Assembly: GCA_029721435.1 (NCBI GenBank)
Contig: CM056573.1
Location: forward strand, 123,219,447 to 123,283,446
Length of the DNA: 64,000 nt
Direction: 5' to 3'
Origin: Gymnothorax reevesii
Lineage: Eukaryota > Chordata > Actinopteri > Anguilliformes > Muraenidae
In this document: piece after piece, positions 57,459 to 64,000 of the stretch
Numbering within the stretch: the stretch's first letter is position 1
How the letters are laid out: each line of letters begins with the position of its first letter
Notes under the pieces: model-generated
Database searches by the model: none
The model's input: the letters and a program-made list of their open reading frames with translations, nothing else
Told to the model about the DNA's origin: nothing
Translations under genes and position numbers: made by a program

Positions 57459-60324
57459 TCTTGCTCAGGTTAACAGTCAGGTTAGCCTGGGTCAGGCGCT
57501 GGAACAACGTCTCTACATCTTTTAGATGTTCTTCCCAGGAGTCACTCCATGTGATCAGGTCGTCGATGTACGCACCCGTGTGTGGCAATCCGGCGATTGT
57601 AGACTGTATCATCCTTTGGAACGTGGCTGGGGCATTTTTCATGCCAAAGGGTAGGACTTCATACTGGTACAATCCAGATGGTGTGGCAAAAGCAGAGATG
57701 CTCTTGGCCCTCTCAGTTAAAGGCACACACCAATAACCCTTCAATAAATCAATCTTGGTCAGAAACTTTGCTTGCCCTACTCTATCGATACAATCATCAA
57801 TCCTAGGTATTGGAAACACATCAGTTCTAGTTACAGCATTGACTTTGCGATAATCTGTACAGAATCTAGTACTTCCATCAGGTTTTGGAACTAGCACACA
57901 GGGTGAACTCCAATCTGAGTTGGAGGGTCTGATAATATCATGTTCTAACATGTATTCAACCTCTTTCTCAGAAATCTTTCTCTTTTCAGGATTCATCCGG
58001 TACGGATGCTGTTTTATTGGTTTGGCATCACCAACATCTACATCATGAGAGGCTATAGTAACTCTCTTTGGAACATCAGGAAACAAATCCTCATATTTCT
58101 TGATCAACCTCTCAAACTGATCTCTCTGTGAGGGTTCTAAGTGCTGGAGTTTTACATCAAGATTTTGCAACACTTCAGAATTTGACAATTTACATGAAAG
58201 AACTTCAGCTTTAATTCTAGGTTCATCATCTTGAAACTCCCCCTCATCTTCACAAATCTCGGCCATAGGAGAATCTGAAGTGACAGCTGCAACCCTAGCA
58301 TTTCTCTCATGATAAGGCTTCAGCACGTTAATGTGACACAATTGTTTTGGTTTTCTCCTATCTGGAGTCTTCACAATGTAATTGAGATCATTGAGTTTTG
58401 TCAGAATTTCATAAGGACCATGAAATCTAGCCTGCAATGGATTGGACTGCAAGGGAAACAACACAAGGACCTTTTCTCCTGGTTTAAACTCACGGCTTCT
58501 AGCCTTATGATCATACCAAGTTTTCATTTTTCCCTGACTTGATTTCAACTTCTCTTTGGCAAGGTCACAAGCTGCACGCAATCTTTCCTTGAACTTGCTA
58601 ACATAGTCTAACAGACTGATGTGCGGCTCTTCCTCTTGCCATTGTTCACTCAATAATAGCAAAAGTCCTCTCACTTCATGGCCAAACACTAGCTCAAACG
58701 GACTGAATCCAGTAGACTCCTGCACTGCTTCTCTAGCTGCAAACAACAGCAAATGAACACCTTCATCCCAGTCTTTCTCATGGTCATAACAATAAGTCCT
58801 CATCATTGTCTTGAGAGTGGAATGAAACCGCTCTAAGGCACCCTGACTTTCTGGATGATAGGCACTGGAAAGAATCTGCTTTGCACCTAGTTCATACACA
58901 ACCTGCTGAAACAATCCTGAAGTGAAATTGCTACCCTGGTCTGACTGAATTTCCCTGGGAAGGCCAAACAACGTGAAGAACTTTATCAAAGCCTTCGAGA
59001 TTGCAGTTGCCTTGATGTTACGTAGAGGTATGGCTTCGGGGAATCTGGTAGATGCACACATGATTGTCAACAAGTACTGATTTCCAGATCTAGTCTTGGG
59101 TAATGGACCAACGCAATCAACAATGACCCTAGAGAATGGCTCCCCAAATGCTGGGATAGGCTGCAATGGAGCTACAGGTGGGTCTAACTGGTGTTTTCCA
59201 ACTACCTGACAAGTGTGACAGGTTTTGCAAAAGTTGGAAACGTCTTTCCGAAGCCCAGGCCAAAAGAAGTGTTTCATGATCTTATCAACAGTCTTGTTAA
59301 CACCAAGATGACCTCCTAAAGGTAAACTATGAGCCATTGTTAAGATCTCATTCCTATAGACCTTCGGAACAACAATTTGCCTGACCACTGCCCAATCTGC
59401 ATTGGCAGGGATATCAGGAGGGCGGCACTTCCGCATCAACACACCATCCTTGAGATAATACCCAACTGGAACTGCGTCTATTTCTTTATCAGGAAGGGCT
59501 CTCCTCTTTAGTACACAAATTTCAGGATCATTAGTTTGCTCCTCAATCAACCGCTTTCTGGACAGAGACAAGTCTCCAGACACATCAGAATCACCAGACC
59601 CATCCGGCTGGCTGAATAGAGAACTGATAAAAGTATCTGATAAGTCCTCAAATGGAGAAACCATAGTAGGCCAATCAGAGTCATGAGGCGAACCACCTGA
59701 GTCCTGACTATTCAATGTACTGGACGGCACCACATCATCTTCTTCTTTAGCCTTCTTGGCCATAGCACGAGTCACTGCGCAAGAAGGATACAGAGATGGG
59801 TCCTCATCCCCATCTTCAGTGCTCGGCTGTGAAATAAGATGTACAGGGGGAACTACTTTGCCCCCAGCCAGGTCATTGCCTAGCAACAGAGAAACACCCT
59901 TTATAGGTAGACTTGACATAAGTCCCACCTTTACCTGTCCTGTAACTAAATCTGACTTCAAGAATATAGAGCGCAGGGGTACAGATACAGTCCTCCCTTC
60001 AATACCTTGTACAAGTATGAAATCCCCTGAAGCGGTCTCATCACGTAACTCCAAGGAGTCCATCAACAAAAGTGACTGAGAAGCTCCGGTATCCCTTAGG
60101 ATATATATGGGGACAGGAGTAGTATGCTCATTCAGAGCCACAAATCCCTCTGACACAAATGGAAGAAATTCCTCCCTCACGAAGTCAGCTGTATCAGGCT
60201 TTTTAGCCCCACAAGAAGCAGGCAATTTAGCAGATTGGTTATCTACTACAGGGGTTTCTAACCTTGTTTTCACAAAGGCATTTTGTTTGGTATCCTTTTC
60301 TTTTTCTTTCTTATCTTTAAGGAA
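57403..60324 (-). CDS. pol: pol: protease - integrase - reverse transcriptase (Gmr1 order)
   Basis: Open frame of about 970 codons, in frame with gag and separated from it only by the TAG at 60325-60327. It has no obvious ATG of its own, so it was probably made as a Gag-Pol fusion. Residues below are counted from codon 60273-60271. Protease: DTGAS at 61-65 and LLGNDLAGG near 130. Integrase: zinc HHCC finger (H315, H322, C352, C355), catalytic D386, D445 and E481 with 35 residues between the last two, and a GPY/F module near 601-654. Reverse transcriptase follows: FCTDYRKVN near 804, the first catalytic D at 842, LPFGMKNAP near 874 and YIDD at 902-905. The frame ends soon after RT by a frameshift; the RNase H part continues in another frame at 57458-56763. 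Confidence 0.92.
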   Translation of the reverse strand, partial: FLKDKKEKEKDTKQNAFVKTRLETPVVDNQSAKLPASCGAKKPDTADFVREEFLPFVSEGFVALNEHTTPVPIYILRDTGASQSLLLMDSLELRDETASGDFILVQGIEGRTVSVPLRSIFLKSDLVTGQVKVGLMSSLPIKGVSLLLGNDLAGGKVVPPVHLISQPSTEDGDEDPSLYPSCAVTRAMAKKAKEEDDVVPSSTLNSQDSGGSPHDSDWPTMVSPFEDLSDTFISSLFSQPDGSGDSDVSGDLSLSRKRLIEEQTNDPEICVLKRRALPDKEIDAVPVGYYLKDGVLMRKCRPPDIPANADWAVVRQIVVPKVYRNEILTMAHSLPLGGHLGVNKTVDKIMKHFFWPGLRKDVSNFCKTCHTCQVVGKHQLDPPVAPLQPIPAFGEPFSRVIVDCVGPLPKTRSGNQYLLTIMCASTRFPEAIPLRNIKATAISKALIKFFTLFGLPREIQSDQGSNFTSGLFQQVVYELGAKQILSSAYHPESQGALERFHSTLKTMMRTYCYDHEKDWDEGVHLLLFAAREAVQESTGFSPFELVFGHEVRGLLLLLSEQWQEEEPHISLLDYVSKFKERLRAACDLAKEKLKSSQGKMKTWYDHKARSREFKPGEKVLVLFPLQSNPLQARFHGPYEILTKLNDLNYIVKTPDRRKPKQLCHINVLKPYHERNARVAAVTSDSPMAEICEDEGEFQDDEPRIKAEVLSCKLSNSEVLQNLDVKLQHLEPSQRDQFERLIKKYEDLFPDVPKRVTIASHDVDVGDAKPIKQHPYRMNPEKRKISEKEVEYMLEHDIIRPSNSDWSSPCVLVPKPDGSTRFCTDYRKVNAVTRTDVFPIPRIDDCIDRVGQAKFLTKIDLLKGYWCVPLTERAKSISAFATPSGLYQYEVLPFGMKNAPATFQRMIQSTIAGLPHTGAYIDDLITWSDSWEEHLKDVETLFQRLTQANLTVNLSKSDFVLCYCHLSWLRHRPG

Positions 60325-61581
60325 CTAACAGTTAGTTGTAACATGACCAGATTTCTTGCAATAACTGCAAACTAGACCACTTTTGTCACTGTCAGCTTTC
60401 ACACTTTGATCAGACCTGTTACTGGATTTCTGAGCACCATCACCAGATTTGTCTTTGTCTTTGGGTGAGGAATCTTGGGTATCACCATAACCCTTTTTCT
60501 GAAATTGGGACCATCTATTGTTACTGCTTGACTGAAATTTGGACTTATGTGTGAGAACATATTCATCTGCAAATTTGGCAGCTGATTGCAAATTCAGTGC
60601 TTGCTTCTCATTAAGGTAGGTCTTAACATCATCCTTAACACAGTTCTTGAATTCTTCAACTAACACCATCTCTTTTAGTGAGTTGAAATCATCCTTGACC
60701 TCCATAGAAGTACACCAGCGCTCAAAGCAAACCTGCTTTTCATTAGCAAATTCAACATAAGTCTGATTTTCAGATTTCTTCAGACCTCTGAATTTCTGTC
60801 GGTAAGCCTCTGGAACCAACTCATAAGCTCTCAAAATAACCTTTTTGACAACCTCATAATCAGAGGAATCATCTGCAGACAAAGCTGAATAGGCTTGTTG
60901 AGCTTTACCCTTGAGGACAGTTTGCAACATAAGAGGCCAGTGCTCCTTTGGCCACTGGCAACTCTTTGCTACCTTTTCAAAACACTGGAAATAGTTGTCA
61001 ACATCCTTTTCTGAAAATGGAGGCACCAATTTTACCTCCTGGCTAGCCCGAAATTTGTTTTCAGTTTGAATTTTAATTTTTAGTTGCTCCATTTGGAGTC
61101 TTTCTTCTCTATCGAATTTCTCTAATTCAAAATCTCTCTGTCTTGCAAATTTTTCTAACTCAAATTCTCTTTGTTTTTCTTTTTCCTCCCTTTCTATTTT
61201 CTCTTTTCTTGCTAATTTTTCTAACTCAAACTGCCTTTATTTTTCTTTTTCTTCCCTTTCTTTCTCTCTTTCTTCCCTCTCAAATTCTCTTTGTTTTTCT
61301 TTTTCCTCCCTTTCTTTTTCTCTTTCCTCCCTTTCAATCTCTAGCATTTTTAATTTAAGTTCCATTTCTATATTTGGATTTTCCACTGGAAACTGTTCCA
61401 GATCTCCTGGTGCAAACACATTTTCATCAATGTAATATTCAACTATCTCTCTAGCCAGTCTTGCTTTTCGCATGGCTGGTTTTACCTCTGTCAGCTCCAA
61501 CTGTCTGCAAATTTCTAGCAGTTCTGTCTTTTTAAAAGACTTCAAAACCCCTACGGTTGGTGATGCCAAAAAATCATCCAT
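60325..61581 (-). pseudogene. gag: gag of the Gmr1-like element, interrupted by one stop
   Basis: Structural polyprotein that would build the virus-like particle. The first in-frame ATG is at 61581, giving MDDFLASPTVGVLK..., followed by a helix-rich, SAP-like stretch and then a charged segment of E/R/K repeats, likely coiled coil. A TAA at 61237-61239 interrupts this segment; the neighbouring repeat unit has a glutamine codon at the same place, so a single transition explains it. The frame then continues to 60325 through a capsid-like region of the type from which the SCAN domain is thought to derive. A serine/lysine-rich linker and one zinc knuckle C-x2-C-x4-H-x4-C (CSYCKKSGHVTTNC) end at a TAG. 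Pol follows in the same frame. Confidence 0.85.
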
Positions 61582-61673
61582 TGCTGTTGTCAATATATAT
61601 CTAGGAAAATTCACAAAAACAATTTCACAATTTGAAATGTTAGATTTTCAATAAATTACTCACACAATGGTCT

Positions 61674-61697
61674 ATCCCGGACCTTGAGCCCCCAATT
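61674..61697 (-). other. Primer binding site, tRNA-Pro-like, with 3-nt interruption
   Basis: On the minus strand, right after the 5' LTR and a short AAT, the sequence reads TGGGGGCTC, then AAG, then GTCCGGGAT. The first and last blocks joined equal the classic 18-nt site complementary to the 3' end of tRNA-Pro, as used by murine leukaemia-type retroviruses. The extra AAG splits the match. Position and TGG start support a PBS; assignment to tRNA-Pro is from memory of that site. Confidence 0.6.
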
Positions 61698-62104
61698 TGT
61701 TATGGCCCCAATTTGTTATTACATTACAACACAACAGCAACAGCAACAGCAAGGGATGACAGACACAGTTTTAACGACTGAAACACATTTAATTTTTAAC
61801 AAAGACAATAATGACTAAACAACTAACAACTAAGACCAAGATTGAATTATGTACAAAACATAAATATTTACAATCCCTTTTCGTGGGGGTGGCTTGGTGA
61901 TGTCCTGGATGATGAAAATGCTCAAACACAGGCAAAGAAATCCACAAAAGAAACGTCACAGGTCTTGAACAGAATGGCAGGTCTGGTCATCTTCTTGCAA
62001 TTTCTCCTACTACTTTACTGTCTCAATACTTTTCGTTATATACTCTTTTGCAGACCCCACCCACATTTAGACCTCTTTTTTTTTAATTTTCTGAGACTTG
62101 CCCC

Positions 62105-62125
62105 AGACATGTCCAGGACATGTCT
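62105..62125. promoter_or_regulatory. p53-family response element, 5' LTR
   Basis: The same two perfect half-sites with a one-base spacer as in the other LTR, here about 65 bp upstream of the TATA box of the LTR that would transcribe the element. Conservation in both LTRs only shows they share one source; function is inference. Confidence 0.6.
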
Positions 62126-62167
62126 AAACATGACTCCAGTCTGAGCTTAACAAAAAAAAGGTAAATA

Positions 62168-62181
62168 CTGCCATCTAGTGG
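62168..62181 (-). promoter_or_regulatory. CTCF-like core motif, 5' LTR
   Basis: Identical 14-mer to the one in the 3' LTR, about 17 bp from the LTR edge. The two sites point the same way and are about 5.6 kb apart. Confidence 0.55.
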
Positions 62182-62198
62182 CCTATATTCACATTACA

Positions 62199-62240
62199 CT
62201 GTAAAATGCACAAGAAAATACTCTTGCAAATCATTTAAAG
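62199..62240 (+). repeat. Teleost terminal repeat, right half
   Basis: Starts CTGTAAAATGCAC and ends with CTTGCAAATCATTTAAA, the continuation expected after the left half at 56098-56130. In the inverted uninterrupted copy at 46265-46437 the same words are adjacent. Confidence 0.7.
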
Positions 62241-63039
62241 GTACAGTGTGTAACTTATTTGGCATTATACAATGAGCAAAAATCAAATATTGCTTTCATA
62301 AATACTTATTCATCAAAGTGTAATCACAATTGCATACAAATGAAAGCTTCTCGTAGCTCGGAATGAGTTGTTTACGGGCACACAGGTGCTGGTGCAGCCA
62401 CCGGAGGCATCACCATCTTTGAATGCAGTAGCTGAAAGGGGACAAACTTGGTTCGCCTTCGTTTTTTACCTTTAAATCCCCATGTCGGGGGCCGGGAGGA
62501 GAAGCAAACAAAGACGACTGTGTTGTTGAAAGCGCCCTGCGCCTCATACTTGCCCTTTCTCTTGAAATGGAGGACATGGATACTCTTTGCCCAGTGAGAG
62601 GGAAGTAGTTAGCATTATGCATCATGCATCATGAAATATACTAAATAGGGAAAATCTGTCATAAAATATTCATTGGTTTTCAGTTACAGCACAGCATGAT
62701 GGAGTCCATGCCTGCAGTGGACACAGGCCTGTCAGGACATGGTAGTAAGTCTACAGCTAGACAAATGAATGCATAATTCGGGCAATGTGTTTTATTATTC
62801 CTTCCTGAAATGATACTGAATTGGCTGAAATTAAAAGATTACTTACAAAATATCACATTTTATTTTAATGGCTGATAATTTCATTGATGTGGCGATACAC
62901 TTATGCGTGAATATGCACATGGAACTTCAGGACATGAGATATGACGCATAATGAAAGCATTAAAAAATTGTTATGCAGATGTTGAATTGACTTTGCATTG
63001 CATTATCAGGTAAAATGTGCGGCTTAATGGAAATAGCTA
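62241..63039. other. No gene; possible repeat
   Basis: GGTACAGTGTGTAACTTATT directly after the split teleost repeat resembles a fish MITE start. The CpG-containing stretch at 62395-62560 may belong to it. No partner end found. Confidence 0.4.
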
Positions 63040-63430
63040 CATCCGATGTGGGGAGCAGCGAGCCAGGCGCACCATGTGCAGGAGTCTCGGACTGCGGGCA
63101 CGGTGCTCGTGGCTTGGCTGTGGAGGTCTGAAGTGGAAGACTCTTCTCAGGGACTGGGCAAAAAAAGGGAGAAGAGCAGGCCCTGATGTCCAGCTGATCC
63201 ACTGCGCCGGCAACGACCTGGGCAGGCCAAAGCAGTGGAGCTTGTAGCATCGATGAAGCAGGGCCTGCAGCACCTTCGCCAGAGCTATCCAGGAATGAGA
63301 ATCATCCTGTACTCCATCACCGAGAAATGCTGGTGTAGGGCTGCTTATCTAGGGAGGATGAATAGGACTAGGCCATGGGCGAACGGTGCAATGGCTCATC
63401 TGCTTTGCCCGCCGGCTCGTTGTCCTCTGC
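63040..63430 (+). pseudogene. SGNH-hydrolase-like remnant, probably from a retrotransposon
   Basis: Two plus-strand frames together resemble a SGNH hydrolase-like protein widely repeated in fish genomes and reported from tyrosine-recombinase retrotransposons (DIRS/Ngaro group). The first frame ends with LGCGGLKWKTLL ... DVQLIHCAGNDLGRPKQ, where GND fits SGNH block III. The next frame starts at about 63235 with ELVASMKQGLQHLRQSYPGM, then RIILYSITEKCWCRA. A one-base loss near 63235 breaks the reading. The N-terminal catalytic serine block is not visible. The assignment rests on memory of this family. Confidence 0.45.
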
Positions 63431-63769
63431 CGGCTGGGAAAAAACATGACACATTTGAATAGTCCAAAAATCCATTTCCGTTACCCAGGAAGGACATTTT
63501 TTTCGGCAGAAACCATACGATTCACCAAAAAGTTTTAATTGAATGCTGAAAATGAATCCCTGTTGTCGAGTTGTATACATAGCACTAATAAAGATAGAAA
63601 GAGTTGAAATGGCCAATTTCATTTATTTTTTCTTTTTTTTTTTTCTTTGACCCTTCATCCTTTTTTGCAAAATTTTGGATTATCATTTCCAATGAAAGAC
63701 ATGGAGTCACAGGTTTTAGTGGAGGACGAGGTTATTATAGTTTTGAAATTTTCTTAGTTTTTACCCCTC

Positions 63770-64000
63770 AGCCAACTCTGGCCGGAGGGGCATTGTCGTC
63801 ACCTGTGTGTTCGTCTGTCCATGATTTTGTCCGGGCCAGTACTCAGCAACTAAGATCGCAGCTTCACCAAATTTGGCATGATTACTCACTATGACCCATA
63901 GATGTGCAAGTTCAAGGTTTTTTTCCTGGATTTGACCTTAGCTCTGTGTCCTTGACCCTGGAAACCTTGTTCGGGACAATACTCGGCAATTAATCCTCAC
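63770..64000 (+). repeat. GTCC-associated repeat, third subfamily (runs off window)
   Basis: Contains CCGGAGGGGCATTGTCGTC, GTTCGTCTGTCCATG and GTCCGGGCCAGTACTCAGC, and near the end a second version, TTCGGGACAATACTCGGC. The internal AGTACTCAGCAACTA / AATACTCGGCAATTA pair suggests a tandem duplication. The sequence continues past the window edge. Confidence 0.45.

Larger units (their letters stand above)
56131..62198 (-). mobile_element. Gmr1-like Ty3/gypsy LTR retrotransposon, near full length
   Basis: A 6068-bp element transcribed leftwards. It has two LTRs of 495 and 501 bp, both with TG...CA ends, and is flanked by the 4-bp direct duplication CTGT (56127-56130 and 62199-62202). Between them lie gag, then pol in the order protease, integrase, reverse transcriptase, RNase H. 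Ordinary gypsy elements have integrase last; integrase before RT is known for the Gmr1 lineage. A tRNA-Pro-like primer binding site follows the 5' LTR and a purine-rich tract precedes the 3' LTR. I see no envelope frame. Three breaks (gag stop, gag/pol UAG, post-RT frameshift) suggest this copy is not autonomous, although LTR divergence is only about 1%. It lies inside an older terminal-repeat sequence, whose two halves flank it at 56098-56130 and 62199-62240. Confidence 0.93.
61698..62198 (-). repeat. 5' LTR of the Gmr1-like element
   Basis: 501 bp, nearly identical to the copy at 56131-56625. I count five substitutions plus one extra 6-bp CAGCAA-type unit here. Read on the minus strand it begins TGTAATGTG and ends CCATAACA. 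U3 holds a CTCF-like core (62168-62181) and a palindromic p53-type site (62105-62125). A TATATAA box lies at about 62036-62042. An ATTAAA polyadenylation-type hexamer lies further downstream, in the part nearest gag. As the right-hand copy of a minus-strand element, this LTR would drive gag-pol. Confidence 0.93.

Noticed and set aside
59756..60328. Plus-strand frames of 107 and 73 codons
   Set aside because: Antisense shadows of pol.

Overview
The window reads as ray-finned fish (teleost-type) nuclear DNA from a repeat-rich, gene-poor region. The basis is the repeat content: Tc1-like elements with teleost-type termini, hAT-like elements with 8-bp target duplications, tRNA-derived SINEs (one with a UnaL2-like tail), a Rex1/CR1-like LINE fragment, a PIF/Harbinger fragment, and a Gmr1-like Ty3/gypsy retrotransposon. 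I see no convincing host protein-coding exon, rRNA, tRNA gene or CRISPR array. Nearly every open reading frame is a chance frame, a low-complexity frame or the shadow of a transposon. The species cannot be fixed from the sequence alone.

Layout. 0-9 kb holds interspersed repeats: a GTCC-rich repeat (1.01-1.22 kb), a TIR element (2.53-3.03 kb), a 197-bp hAT MITE (4.45-4.64 kb) and a deep nest. In the nest a fish SINE-like repeat is split by a palindromic MITE, which is split by a 3.3-kb hAT-like element, which itself carries LTR-like sequence. 9-28 kb is mostly single-copy-looking DNA. It contains microsatellites, a LINE remnant at 13.1-13.96 kb, a CpG-rich patch at 14.3-14.7 kb, tandem duplications at 22.5-24.85 kb and a perfect-looking foldback at 25.2-25.4 kb. 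28.2-30.7 kb is a Tc1 element inside another Tc1 element. 33-34.5 kb carries two SINEs. 37.7-40.65 kb carries GGAC-associated repeats and an LTR nest with a solo LTR that keeps its target duplication. 41-53.7 kb holds more DNA-transposon debris, including a 2-kb TIR element (47.7-49.7 kb), a Tc1 remnant, a hairpin MITE and a Harbinger transposase fragment.

The main coding feature is a 6.07-kb LTR retrotransposon on the minus strand (56131-62198). Both LTRs are present with about 1% divergence, and it is flanked by a CTGT duplication. Its gag has a CCHC knuckle, and its pol runs protease - integrase - reverse transcriptase - RNase H. Integrase upstream of RT is the signature of the Gmr1 lineage first described from cod, whose gag gave rise to the vertebrate SCAN domain. 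The copy is young but broken: a stop in gag, a UAG at the gag/pol junction and a frameshift after RT. Each LTR carries a perfect p53-family full site and a perfect CTCF core match upstream of a TATA box. The element sits inside an older, widespread teleost terminal repeat.

The genes here do not form a host pathway. The only functional logic is that of mobile elements, with gag-pol under its own LTR and transposase remnants inside inverted repeats. Host regulatory content (conserved noncoding DNA, insulator sites) is possible but not shown.
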